Of a stretch of DNA of 64,000 nt, positions 56,251 to 64,000 are shown piece after piece. A program made the translations under genes and the position numbers. Position 1 is the first letter of the stretch; each line of letters opens with the position of its first letter. Under the pieces are notes generated by a model, which saw only the letters and a program-made list of their open reading frames with translations, was not told the origin of the DNA and did no database searches. The stretch is from Novispirillum itersonii. Lineage in GTDB: Bacteria; Pseudomonadota; Alphaproteobacteria; Rhodospirillales; Rhodospirillaceae. The DNA lies in the NCBI RefSeq assembly GCF_014205675.1, contig NZ_JACIIX010000001.1, positions 606,989 to 670,988 on the forward strand, read 5' to 3'.

Positions 56251-56508
56251 ATGTCCGACGCTCTTTCCTCCCTCCGCCAGACCTCCCGCGCCCCGATCCG
56301 CCGCAGCGTTGCCCGCGTGCCGGCCCCGGCTCTCCGGCCGCTGCCGTCGAAGCGGATGAGCCCGACCCCGGACCTGACCCTGGATGACCTGCTGTCCGAT
56401 CCGCTGGTGCAGCTTGTGATGGAACGTGACGGCGTCGGACCCGAAGAGGCCCGCGCGGCGTTCCACGCGGTTACCCCTTTCCGGTCAATGGCCTCCGCCT
56501 GCTGCTGA
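56251..56508 (+). CDS. Small conserved hypothetical protein
   Basis: 85 residues: an Arg/Pro/Ser-rich N-terminus, then LTLDDLLSDPLVQLVMERDGVGPEEARAAF, which resembles a motif (DPLIxLVMxxDGV) found in short alphaproteobacterial proteins of unknown function, and a CysCys C-terminus. Start ATG with GAGG eight bases upstream. It lies between the divergent DUF2325 operon and the P460-like cytochrome gene; whether it serves either is unknown. Confidence 0.7.
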   Translation: MSDALSSLRQTSRAPIRRSVARVPAPALRPLPSKRMSPTPDLTLDDLLSDPLVQLVMERDGVGPEEARAAFHAVTPFRSMASACC

Positions 56509-56674
56509 CCGGTTCGGGCCCATCGTCCCGGCATATGTCTTAATCCTGTATAACGACACTATCCCTTGCTTTTGGAAGGGAAGTTCCGCACCCTTTTAAG
56601 GCACACGCGAAGGGGTTGGATTAGGGAAGGCACAACCCCCGCGATCACCGCAGGAGAGTGGGGGAAGAGTGTCA
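56509..56674 (+). other. Leader region of the multihaem cytochrome gene
   Basis: 166 bp with several GC-rich self-complementary stretches and a strong purine-rich ribosome site (GGGGAAG). It may hold a promoter or structured leader. I tested it by eye against common riboswitch consensus patterns and found no match. Confidence 0.35.
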
Positions 56675-59600
56675 ATGTCTCAGATCATTCCTGACGCCCG
56701 GACCGGGCGGACAGCAGGGCGTGGATTGCGCGCCCTGCTGAAGCCCTTTGGGCTTAAACCTCTGGCGCTGATGGCGGGCCTGATGGCCCCTGCCCTGTTC
56801 AGCGCCCCGGCGGCGGCTTTGCAGCCGACCGCGCCGGATTTTCAGGCCGCGCAGTTCTGTACCGGGCCCAATGCCGCCAAAAACGCCGGCGAACCGGTGT
56901 GGAAGACCCTGTGTTATGACGGCAAGGTCACCCTGCAGAACTATGACTCCCTCGACAGCATTGGCCGACGGCTGGTGTCCGGGCTGGCATGGCGCGCCGT
57001 ACAGGACCTGACCGGCATGCAGGCCCCGCTGCAAAGCGGGCAGCTGTATGGCGGGGACGAGATGGCCGGGGTCATCCTGTTCCTGCTGGCCGGGGGGCAT
57101 CTGGGCTGGGCCCACGACGTCGCCAGCTTCAGCGAAGACATCCGCATGACCGGGCCGGTGTTCGGCGGTCAGGGCTTCGATACCCATCAGCGGGTGCGGG
57201 TGTTCTATTCCGACGCCGTTGTCAAATGGCTGAAGAACGGCCGCAAGGGCGACATCCCCGACGGGGCGATGATCGTCAAGCAGATGTATGGATCCGATCC
57301 GCTGGACACCACCTACGGTGCCGACCGCACCGCCGGTTGGGCCATCATGGTGCGCAACAGCAAGGCCAGCCATGACGGCTGGATGTGGCAGCTGATCTTC
57401 CTGCCCAAGGGCCCGCCGTTCAACGCCCCGACGCTGTTTTCCTATGCCCAGCCGGGCGACAATTTCTGCCTGAGCTGCCACGCCGCCGCCGACAACAAGC
57501 AGGTGACGTTCTCCAGCCTTCAGAACCTGCAAGGGGCCCCCCAGCAGTACAGCTGGATCTATCAGGTCCAGCCCGGCGTTTTCGCCACCCAGCCGGAACA
57601 GTCCCCGGCTCCCGCCCCGTCGCCGTCGGCATCACCGGTGCTGACCCCGGCCGGACAGGGGCTGTTTGCCAAAACCACCACCCAGATGCAGGCCGCCGGT
57701 CTGAAGACGGCGGCGGAAACCTCCGCCCTTGTCGGCAAAACCCTGCCGGACCGTCTGGGCAGTCTGCGGGCTGACTTTGACCGCTACACCGGCCTCAGCG
57801 AGGCCGACCGCCATGCCCGCCTGAAGACCCTGCTGGCCCAGTCGCCGGAACTACAGGAGCTGAGCGGCAAGATGCAGGGGGGACAGATCCCGTCCTATCT
57901 GCTGCCGCTGGTCGATAAGCTGATCGGCGACATCGGTCTGCTGCTGAAGGGCGAGATCGGCCCGGCCCTGAACAATGTGGTCGAGCTGTATCTGCGCGCT
58001 ATTCTGGAAGGCACACCGGTTCCGCCGCTGCCGACCCCGAATCCGGCGATCACCGGCGCGTTCCCCAAAACCCCGACGCTGCCGAAGTCGCAGGCGGACA
58101 TGGCCTGGCTGCCGCTGGACTTCATCTTCTCCCACACTCCGGCGCTGCCGGCCAAGCTGCCGGAAAACGTCTGTAAAGCCCATCAGGGGGCGGACGGCGC
58201 GGTGCCGTTCCCGACCACCTCGCTGCTGGCGGCCAGCGGCAACGCTGCCAAGACCGGCCCGCGCAACAGCACCAAGATGGTTGACTGCCGCGACGTCTAC
58301 GTTACGTCGGACAACTGTAACGGCTGCCACTGGAGCTATGTGCTCCAGAACAATGACCAGCCGTCGATGACCACCATCGATCAGGCCGGAATTGACCCGA
58401 AGGATCCGTCAAAAACCAAGATGTGGGACATTTCGCCCTATGCGGAATGGAGCGCGTCGATGATGGGGCTGGCCGGGCGCGACCCGATCTTCCATGCCCA
58501 GATTGCGTGGGAAGCCCAGCGCCACCCGGATCTGGCCGATCAGGCCGGTAACTTCTGTACCCGCTGCCATCAGGCCGGGGCCCAGCGCCAGTTCCATCTG
58601 GACAACGGTCAGGGGCATGCCGAAAACAAGCCGGTGATTTATCCGCCGGACCAGAAGCCGAAGGGGCCGCTGTTCAGCACCGCCTATACCTATCTTGAAC
58701 CCAGCAAGACGGTAAACGCGCCGACCAAATACGCGGCACTGGCCCGCGACGGCGTCACCTGCACCATCTGCCACCAGATGGAAGCCAACGGGCTGGGCAC
58801 GGAAGAAACCTTTACCGGGAACTTCAAATATCCCGACCATCCGGGCCTGATCTACGGCCCGTTCGCCACCGACAGCGTCAAACCCTATCTGATGGAACAG
58901 GCGATCGGGGTCACCCCGGTGCATGGCCCGCAGATGAAGGATTCGGCCCTGTGCGGATCCTGCCATACCGTCATCACCCCGGTGGTGACCGAACATAAGA
59001 CCGCCGGGGACCAGTACCGGACCGCCTATGAACAGTCGACCTATGTGGAATGGCTGAACAGCGCCTTCGCGGGCCAGACCGGCACGCAGGCCCAGAGCTG
59101 TCAGGACTGCCACATGCCGTCGCGCCTGCCCGATGCCCCGGTGGACGGCACCGCCAAGCCGATCACCGAGATTATCGCCAACGTCGAGAGTGCCTGGCTG
59201 CCGCCGCTGGACAACCGCGCCCCGGATGCGGCCATCACCCCGGAACCGAAACAGGACTTCCGCCGCCACACCCTGCTGGGGCTGAACCTGTATGCCAACA
59301 TGATGTTCCAGCAGTTCCCGAACCTGCTGGGCAACAGCAGCCAGCCGCTGGGCCGCGTGCCCAACGGACAGCCGGCGCTGGTGCTGGCGCAGAAGGAAAT
59401 CATGACCTTCGCCCAGCAGATGACCGTTGATGTCGGCGTCAAGACCGGCGGCCCGGTCAACGGCGGCAACGCCTATGACGTGACGGTGGTCAACAAGACC
59501 GGCCATAAGTTCCCGTCCGGGGTCGGCTTCCGCCGGGCCTACATCCTGTTCGAGGCCAAGGATGCCTCCGGCGCCGTGGTGTGGGCGTCGGGCCGCACCA

Positions 59601-60193
59601 ATGCCGCCGGACAGCTGGTGGACGAAACCGGGGCGGTGCTGGAAAACGAAACCACCACCGACCCGCTGAAGATCCAGACCGGGGACCCGCTGATCACCGC
59701 CCAGAATCAGGCTTATCTGTTCGAAGAACGGATTGCCTCTCCGGTCGGCGGTCTGGCCGCCCTGAAAACCGCCATCAAGCCGGATCTGCGGGCCATGCGC
59801 CTGACCACCTCGTTCCTTGAGGTGGCCTATGAGGCCAAGGATACCCGTCTGCTGCCGAAGGGCTGGTCGCCGACCGGTCCCTATGCCGAGATCACCCGGC
59901 CGTGGCTGCTGGATGTCAACAAGGCCGAGCATGTGCCGCTGCCGATCGGCAACGATCCGGCCAGCCGCACCATCCGCTATGTGGTTCCGTCGTCGGTCAG
60001 CGGTGTCGCCACCGTGACCGCGACGGTCTATTACCAGTCGATCCCGCCGTACTATCTCCAGGAACGCTGGCAGTACGACACTCCGGAAGCCCAGCGCCTG
60101 TATTACATGGTGGCGCACCTCAACACCGAGGGCACCCCGATTGAAGGCTGGCGTCTGCCGCTGGTGTCGGACAGCCTGACCGTCACCCGGTAA
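56675..60193 (+). CDS. Periplasmic multihaem cytochrome with P460-like N-terminal domain
   Basis: A 1172-residue exported protein. A hydrophobic segment follows a basic N-terminus (LMAGLMAPALFSAPAAALQ, about residues 30-50). Residues about 50-285 resemble cytochrome P460: RVRVFYSDAVVKWLK, IPDGAMIVKQMYGSDP, HDGWMWQLIF and a terminal CLSCH at residue 265. After a Pro-rich linker (about 300-325) come five more CxxCH haem sites at residues 548, 628, 696, 760 and 809. The C-terminus has the VVNKTGHKFPSG-type motif of multihaem c554-like proteins. Six haems in total. P460 proteins oxidise hydroxylamine or NO; the same activity here is inference. ATG at 56675 with GGGGAAG seven bases upstream. Monocistronic with terminator. 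Confidence 0.85.
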   Translation: MSQIIPDARTGRTAGRGLRALLKPFGLKPLALMAGLMAPALFSAPAAALQPTAPDFQAAQFCTGPNAAKNAGEPVWKTLCYDGKVTLQNYDSLDSIGRRLVSGLAWRAVQDLTGMQAPLQSGQLYGGDEMAGVILFLLAGGHLGWAHDVASFSEDIRMTGPVFGGQGFDTHQRVRVFYSDAVVKWLKNGRKGDIPDGAMIVKQMYGSDPLDTTYGADRTAGWAIMVRNSKASHDGWMWQLIFLPKGPPFNAPTLFSYAQPGDNFCLSCHAAADNKQVTFSSLQNLQGAPQQYSWIYQVQPGVFATQPEQSPAPAPSPSASPVLTPAGQGLFAKTTTQMQAAGLKTAAETSALVGKTLPDRLGSLRADFDRYTGLSEADRHARLKTLLAQSPELQELSGKMQGGQIPSYLLPLVDKLIGDIGLLLKGEIGPALNNVVELYLRAILEGTPVPPLPTPNPAITGAFPKTPTLPKSQADMAWLPLDFIFSHTPALPAKLPENVCKAHQGADGAVPFPTTSLLAASGNAAKTGPRNSTKMVDCRDVYVTSDNCNGCHWSYVLQNNDQPSMTTIDQAGIDPKDPSKTKMWDISPYAEWSASMMGLAGRDPIFHAQIAWEAQRHPDLADQAGNFCTRCHQAGAQRQFHLDNGQGHAENKPVIYPPDQKPKGPLFSTAYTYLEPSKTVNAPTKYAALARDGVTCTICHQMEANGLGTEETFTGNFKYPDHPGLIYGPFATDSVKPYLMEQAIGVTPVHGPQMKDSALCGSCHTVITPVVTEHKTAGDQYRTAYEQSTYVEWLNSAFAGQTGTQAQSCQDCHMPSRLPDAPVDGTAKPITEIIANVESAWLPPLDNRAPDAAITPEPKQDFRRHTLLGLNLYANMMFQQFPNLLGNSSQPLGRVPNGQPALVLAQKEIMTFAQQMTVDVGVKTGGPVNGGNAYDVTVVNKTGHKFPSGVGFRRAYILFEAKDASGAVVWASGRTNAAGQLVDETGAVLENETTTDPLKIQTGDPLITAQNQAYLFEERIASPVGGLAALKTAIKPDLRAMRLTTSFLEVAYEAKDTRLLPKGWSPTGPYAEITRPWLLDVNKAEHVPLPIGNDPASRTIRYVVPSSVSGVATVTATVYYQSIPPYYLQERWQYDTPEAQRLYYMVAHLNTEGTPIEGWRLPLVSDSLTVTR

Positions 60194-60219
60194 GACTGTC
60201 AGTCCTGTTGCTGAAAACA

Positions 60220-60263
60220 GGGGGGCCTCCGCACTGCGGGGGTCCCCTTTTCTTTGGTCGCAC
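60220..60263 (+). terminator. Intrinsic terminator after the multihaem cytochrome gene
   Basis: A GC-rich imperfect stem (GGGGGCCTCCGCA with TGCGGGGGTCCCC) followed by TTTTCTTT on the plus strand. Confidence 0.8.
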
Positions 60264-60282
60264 ACCGGGCCATAGTCGGGGC

Positions 60283-60957
60283 ATGCTGCATGTCATCATC
60301 CCCACCCTGAACGCCGCCCCGGCATTGTCCCGGCTGCTGCCGACCCTGCAACAGGCCCCGGTCAGCCGCATCTGGGTCAGTGACGGTGGATCCGCTGATG
60401 ACACGGTGGCGGTTGCCGCCCGCCATGCCGCCCGCCTCCTGACCGGCCCGGCGGGACGGGGACCGCAACTGATCACCGGGGCCGAAGCGGCCTTGGCCGC
60501 CGGAGCGGACTGGCTGCTGTTTCTGCACGCTGACAGCCTCCTCCCGGTGGCATGGCCTGCCCTGCTGACCGGTCATTGCCGGGCCTTCCCCGATCAGGCT
60601 GCCGCCTTTGCCCTGCGTTTTGACGATCCACATCCGCTGGCGACGGTGATCGCTACGGCCGCCACCCTGCGCAGCCGCTGGCTGGGCCTGCCGTGGGGCG
60701 ATCAGGGCCTGCTGATCTCCGCGGCCCTGTACCGGGCCATCGGCGGATACCGCCCGCTGCCCCTGATGGAAGATGTCGATCTGGTGCGGCGGATCGGGCG
60801 GCGGCGTCTGCGGATCCTGCCCGCCGCCCTGACCACCGGGGCCGACCGTTACCGCCGCGATGGCTGGATCCGCCGCCCCCTGAAAAACGCCGCCCTGCTG
60901 CTGCGCTATGCCTTGGGAACAGACCCGCAGACTCTGGCGGAGCGGTACCGGCGATGA
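60283..60957 (+). CDS. Glycosyltransferase family 2 (TIGR04283, selenodomain-associated transferase 2 type)
   Basis: 224-residue GT-A fold: HVIIPTLNAAPALSRLL at the N-terminus, VSDGGSADDTV for nucleotide-sugar binding, LFLHADSLLP in place of the usual DxD, and LMEDVDLVRRIGRR near the end. This pattern matches the TIGR04283 family, which pairs with the TIGR04282 family encoded next. Such pairs are associated with radical-SAM, selenodomain and arsenosugar loci, but no such partner is in the window. ATG at 60283; its stop overlaps the next start. Confidence 0.85.
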   Translation: MLHVIIPTLNAAPALSRLLPTLQQAPVSRIWVSDGGSADDTVAVAARHAARLLTGPAGRGPQLITGAEAALAAGADWLLFLHADSLLPVAWPALLTGHCRAFPDQAAAFALRFDDPHPLATVIATAATLRSRWLGLPWGDQGLLISAALYRAIGGYRPLPLMEDVDLVRRIGRRRLRILPAALTTGADRYRRDGWIRRPLKNAALLLRYALGTDPQTLAERYRR

Positions 60958-61514
60958 CGGAGCACCCCTGCCTGATCCTGTTCGGCAAACGCCCCCGCTA
61001 TGGCACCGGCAAAACCCGGCTGGCCCGGCGGATCGGCGCGTTACAGGCCCTGCGCTTCCAGCAGCGGCAACTGTCCGGCCTGCTGCGGACCCTTGGCCGG
61101 GACCGGCGCTGGCAGACGGTGCTGGCGTTAAGCCCGGCAGCGGATGGCCTGCGCCTGTCCGGTCCCGTCACCCGGACCACTCAATGCCGGGGGGATCTCG
61201 GGCAGCGGATGCTGCATGCCCTGCGCACCGCCCCCGGATCCGGTCCGGTGGTGCTGACCGGCACCGATATTCCCGGCATCACCCCCGCACACATCGCGGC
61301 CGCCCTGCGGGCCCTGCGCGCGGCAGATCTGGTGTTCGGCCCGGCGGAGGACGGCGGATACTGGCTGATCGGCTGGTCCCGCCGCCGTCCCCTTGCCCCC
61401 GGCACCCTGCGCGGCGTGCGCTGGTCAACACCGCAGGCCCTGCGGGACAGTCTGCACACACTGGGCCGCCGCCGCCCGGCCCTGACCATCACCCTCGCCG
61501 ATATCGACGAGTGA
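60954..61514 (+). CDS. TIGR04282/DUF2064 family transferase (selenodomain-associated transferase 1 type)
   Basis: 186 residues with the nucleotidyltransferase-like pattern LILFGKRPRYGTGKTRLARR near the start, DLGQRML in the middle, then VVLTGTDIPGITPAHI and LVFGPAEDGGYWLIG, characteristic of DUF2064. Its ATG overlaps the stop of the preceding transferase gene, so the two are translationally coupled. Substrate unknown; a role in modifying small molecules with a sugar is a family-level expectation. Confidence 0.85.
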   Translation: MTEHPCLILFGKRPRYGTGKTRLARRIGALQALRFQQRQLSGLLRTLGRDRRWQTVLALSPAADGLRLSGPVTRTTQCRGDLGQRMLHALRTAPGSGPVVLTGTDIPGITPAHIAAALRALRAADLVFGPAEDGGYWLIGWSRRRPLAPGTLRGVRWSTPQALRDSLHTLGRRRPALTITLADIDE

Positions 61515-61518
61515 CCCC

Positions 61519-61540
61519 GGCCGCATAAAGGCCGCATAAA
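61519..61540 (+). promoter_or_regulatory. Perfect tandem 11-bp repeat upstream of kdp, candidate KdpE site
   Basis: GGCCGCATAAA occurs twice head to tail, one helical turn apart. OmpR-family regulators such as KdpE bind as head-to-tail dimers to tandem sites with this spacing, and this repeat lies about 105 bp before the first kdp-region ORF. The E. coli KdpE box is different, so assignment is by position. Confidence 0.5.
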
Positions 61541-61644
61541 AATCCGCCCCCCAGAACCGTATCGATCCTTAACGGCCCGCAGCGCGACACTCCGCCGGTA
61601 GGGCCGGGACAGACTCCCGGCCATCCACATCTGGAGGGACCCCC

Positions 61645-61728
61645 GTGTCCGATCTGCTGTTCACCGGCCTGATCGCCGGTTTTTTCGGGGCGGCGGCGCT
61701 GCTGATGCGCCTGTGCGCCCGGATCTGA
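61645..61728 (+). CDS. 27-residue membrane peptide before kdpF
   Basis: A short ORF (GTG start, with GGAGGG about seven bases upstream) encoding MSDLLFTGLIAGFFGAAALL followed by MRLCARI: one hydrophobic helix with a basic end. It ends ten bp before the next short ORF, whose ribosome site it contains. It may be a second small subunit or a leader peptide; no family is recognised. Confidence 0.55.
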   Translation: MSDLLFTGLIAGFFGAAALLMRLCARI

Positions 61729-61738
61729 GGAGGATGCC

Positions 61739-61843
61739 ATGACGTTCTCCGACGACCCCTTCGGCCTTGCCCTGACGGCGGCCACCGCACTGGGGCTGGC
61801 AGCCTATCTGCTGTACGCCCTGTTCCATCCCGATCAGTTCTGA
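61739..61843 (+). CDS. kdpF: KdpF, small subunit of the potassium pump
   Basis: A 34-residue single-helix peptide (hydrophobic [18 protein letters not shown], then HPDQF). The pattern [12 protein letters not shown] matches the LVYALINAEAF-like end of KdpF, which stabilises the KdpABC complex. ATG with GAGGAGG upstream; ten bp before kdpA. Too short to be found by size-filtered gene callers. Confidence 0.8.
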   Translation: MTFSDDPFGLALTAATALGLAAYLLYALFHPDQF

Positions 61844-61853
61844 GGACCCGACC

Positions 61854-63563
61854 ATGGACGCCAATGGCATCCTCCAGATCGTGGTGTTCGTCGCCCTGAT
61901 CTGTGCCCTGACCCCGCTGATCGGCGGGTATATGGCCCGCGTTTATGACGGCCGGGTCACCGCCCTGCGCTGGCTGGAACGGCCGCTGTACCGGCTGTGC
62001 GGCACCAGCGCCGACGACGACCAGCACTGGACCCGCTATACCGCCACCCTGCTGGCCTTCACGCTGGCCGGGGTCCTGCTGCTGTATGCCCTGCAACGGG
62101 TGCAGGGGCTGCTGCCCCTCAACCCGGCCGGACTGGGGGCCGTCGCCCCGGATCTGGCCTTCAACACCGCCACCAGCTTTGCCACCAACACCAACTGGCA
62201 GTCCTACGGCGGGGAAACCACCCTCAGCTATCTGAGCCAGATGGCCGGACTGACGGTGCAGAACTTTGTCTCCGCCGCCAGCGGCATGGCGGTTGCCGTT
62301 GCCCTGATCCGGGGCTTCGCCCGCCGCTCCGCCAAGGGGATCGGCAATTTCACCGTCGATCTGACCCGGTCCGTCCTCTACATCCTGCTGCCGCTGTGCA
62401 TCCTCGGGGCGCTGGCGCTGGTGGCGCTGGGCGTGCCGCAGACACTGGCCCCCTCTGCCGACGCCACCACCCTGGAAGGGGCAAAGCAGACCATCGCCCT
62501 CGGTCCGGTGGCCAGCCAGATGATGATCAAGCATCTGGGCACCAACGGCGGCGGCTTCTTCAACGTCAACGCTGCCCATCCGTTTGAAAACCCCACCGCC
62601 CTGACCAACCTGATCCACATGACCGCGATCTTCCTGATCGGGGCCGGGCTGACCAACACCTTCGGGCGGATGGTCGGTGACGTGCGGCAGGGCTGGGCCC
62701 TGTTCGCCAGTATGGGCGTGCTGTTCCTGATCGGGGTGGCGGTGGCCTATGGGGCCGAGTCGGCGGGCAATCCGGCGCTGACCGCCATCGGGGCCGATCA
62801 GGCCCTTGGGGCGTGGCAGCCGGGCGGCGCGATGGAGGGCAAGGAAGTACGCTTCGGCATTGCCGCCTCCATGCTGTTCTCGGTCGTCACCACCGCAGCC
62901 TCCTGCGGGGCGGTGGTTGCCATGCACGACAGCCTGATGCCGCTGGCCGGGATGGTGCCGCTGGTGAATATGATGCTCGGCGAAGTGATCATCGGCGGCG
63001 TCGGGGCCGGTCTGTACGGCATGATGCTGTTCGTGCTGCTGGCGGTGTTCATCGCCGGGCTGATGGTCGGCCGCACCCCTGAATATGTCGGCAAAAAGAT
63101 CGAATCCCGGGAAATCACCCTGGCGATGATCGCGGTGCTGGCCTTCCCGGCCTGTATCCTCGGGCTGGGATCGGTGGCGCTGCTGCTGGGGTCTGCCTCG
63201 ATTCAGGATGCCGGGCCGCACGGCCTGAGCGAACTGCTCTACGCCTATGTCTCCGCCACCGCCAACAACGGGTCAGCCTTCGCCGGGTTCAGCGCCAACA
63301 CCGTGCTGCACAACACCCTGCTGGGTCTGGCCATGCTGATCGGCCGCTTTGCGGTGATCGTACCGGTTCTGGCCATCGCCGGGGCTCTGGCGGCCCGCCG
63401 CCCGGTGCCGGTCACGGCCGGGACCTTCCCGACCCACTCCGGCCTGTTCATCACCCTGCTGACGCTGGTGGTGGTGATTGTCGGCGGCCTGACCTTCTTC
63501 CCCGTCCTCGCCCTCGGGCCGGTTGCCGAGCATCTGTCGCTCGCCAGCGGTCTTCTGTTCTGA
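61854..63563 (+). CDS. kdpA: Potassium-transporting ATPase subunit A
   Basis: 569-residue membrane channel subunit of the high-affinity potassium pump. The potassium-selectivity motif [21 protein letters not shown] is intact. Other conserved parts are [29 protein letters not shown] and [10 protein letters not shown]. It lies ten bp after kdpF and 11 bp before kdpB. Confidence 0.97.
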   Translation: MDANGILQIVVFVALICALTPLIGGYMARVYDGRVTALRWLERPLYRLCGTSADDDQHWTRYTATLLAFTLAGVLLLYALQRVQGLLPLNPAGLGAVAPDLAFNTATSFATNTNWQSYGGETTLSYLSQMAGLTVQNFVSAASGMAVAVALIRGFARRSAKGIGNFTVDLTRSVLYILLPLCILGALALVALGVPQTLAPSADATTLEGAKQTIALGPVASQMMIKHLGTNGGGFFNVNAAHPFENPTALTNLIHMTAIFLIGAGLTNTFGRMVGDVRQGWALFASMGVLFLIGVAVAYGAESAGNPALTAIGADQALGAWQPGGAMEGKEVRFGIAASMLFSVVTTAASCGAVVAMHDSLMPLAGMVPLVNMMLGEVIIGGVGAGLYGMMLFVLLAVFIAGLMVGRTPEYVGKKIESREITLAMIAVLAFPACILGLGSVALLLGSASIQDAGPHGLSELLYAYVSATANNGSAFAGFSANTVLHNTLLGLAMLIGRFAVIVPVLAIAGALAARRPVPVTAGTFPTHSGLFITLLTLVVVIVGGLTFFPVLALGPVAEHLSLASGLLF

Positions 63564-63574
63564 GGAACCCCATC

Positions 63575-64000
63575 ATGTCGTCCTCCCTTTCCACCGGATC
63601 CCCCTCGAAGGGGCCGGGCCTGTCGTGGATCACCCGCCGGGTGCTGGCCGAGGCCGCCGTTGACGCGGTGCGCAAGCTGGATCCCCGTTCGCTGATCCGC
63701 AATCCGGTCCTGTTTGCCACCGCCGTGGTGGCGCTGGTCTCCACCATCCTGACGGTGCGGGAGACCACCCATCTGGTTGTCATGGCCCAGATCACCGCGT
63801 GGCTGTGGTTCACCGTGCTGTTTGCCACCTTCGCCGAGGCCATCGCCGAAGGCCGGGGCAAGGCTCAGGCCGACAGCCTGCGCCGCGCCCGCAGCGACGG
63901 GGTTGCCCAGCGCATTCCCTCCATCGATGCCGTTCAGGGTGACAGCGTCCCCGCCCATCTGCTGCGCACCGGGGATCTGGTGGTCTGCACCGCCGGAGAC
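63575..64000 (+). CDS. kdpB: Potassium-transporting ATPase subunit B (partial at window edge)
   Basis: The first 142 codons of the P-type ATPase subunit. A Ser-rich N-terminus, then AVDAVRKLDPRSLIRNPVLF, two hydrophobic segments, and FATFAEAIAEGRGKAQADSLR, diagnostic for KdpB. The catalytic DKTGT site lies beyond the window. ATG with GAGGA upstream. Confidence 0.97.
   Translation, partial: MSSSLSTGSPSKGPGLSWITRRVLAEAAVDAVRKLDPRSLIRNPVLFATAVVALVSTILTVRETTHLVVMAQITAWLWFTVLFATFAEAIAEGRGKAQADSLRRARSDGVAQRIPSIDAVQGDSVPAHLLRTGDLVVCTAGD

Noticed and set aside
56509-56674. Riboswitch in the leader of the multihaem cytochrome gene
   Set aside because: GC-rich pairing is visible but no known aptamer consensus (cobalamin, TPP, glycine, c-di-GMP) could be matched by eye.

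Overview
The window is high-GC DNA with dense, mostly operon-organised genes. Gene content points to an alphaproteobacterium, most likely of the Rhodospirillales: a 1616-residue NAD-glutamate dehydrogenase, a thioredoxin/LON-domain/Trm112/DUF971 cluster, a MarR-OmpR-EnvZ operon and a Kdp potassium pump. This placement is inferred from gene families and neighbourhoods only. I see no phage, transposase, CRISPR array, rRNA or replication origin.

Layout. (1) 1-16000, minus strand: a type I secretion locus made of two ABC transporter subunits, an HlyD-type adaptor and a giant repeat adhesin that runs off the left edge, with at least 3490 residues in the window. The adhesin holds three tandem 699-bp repeats and one single-base frameshift at about 5858. 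(2) 16464-22051: tRNA-Leu, a kinase-fold/ATPase fusion, a YchJ-type SEC-C protein, a universal stress protein, and a minus-strand set of a small membrane protein, an MFS transporter and a hypothetical protein. (3) 22283-30314: NAD-glutamate dehydrogenase, a small membrane protein, a Sel1 protein, a ZntB/CorA transporter and a Tat-exported dienelactone-hydrolase-like protein. (4) 30466-35899: ethanolamine catabolism (eutB, eutC, permease, AraC regulator) lying between identical tRNA-Gly(GCC) genes. (5) 36151-39125: a housekeeping operon. (6) 39150-42924, minus: a multicopper oxidase lipoprotein (two frameshifts), a tyrosinase and a small cytochrome-like protein without a haem motif. (7) 43008-44868: murI and ilvE, with a strong palindrome at the ilvE transcription start. 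(8) 45197-50860: a polyamine uptake operon (potFGHI) divergent from a gamma-glutamylputrescine-oxidase-like gene. (9) 51086-53680: MarR, response regulator and histidine kinase. (10) 53694-56508: a DUF2325 operon with a Fur-like palindrome, and a small divergent gene. (11) 56675-60193: a six-haem cytochrome whose N-terminus resembles cytochrome P460. (12) 60283-61514: a pair of small transferases. (13) 61645-64000: kdp genes, including two tiny ORFs, preceded by a perfect tandem 11-bp repeat.

How the genes fit together. The left 16 kb looks like one surface-adhesion system: exporter, adaptor and substrate, with no outer-membrane TolC-type gene in view. The middle is nitrogen and carbon scavenging (glutamate, ethanolamine, putrescine). 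The right end combines a possibly iron-regulated locus, an unusual periplasmic multihaem protein and high-affinity potassium uptake.

The most unusual items are the paired secretion ATPases in which both Q-loops and both signature motifs are degenerate, the P460-like/multihaem fusion, and the copper-enzyme operon. Three single-base deletions (one in the adhesin, two in the multicopper oxidase) can each be repaired by adding one G/C to an existing G/C base or run. That raises the possibility of sequencing error rather than gene decay.
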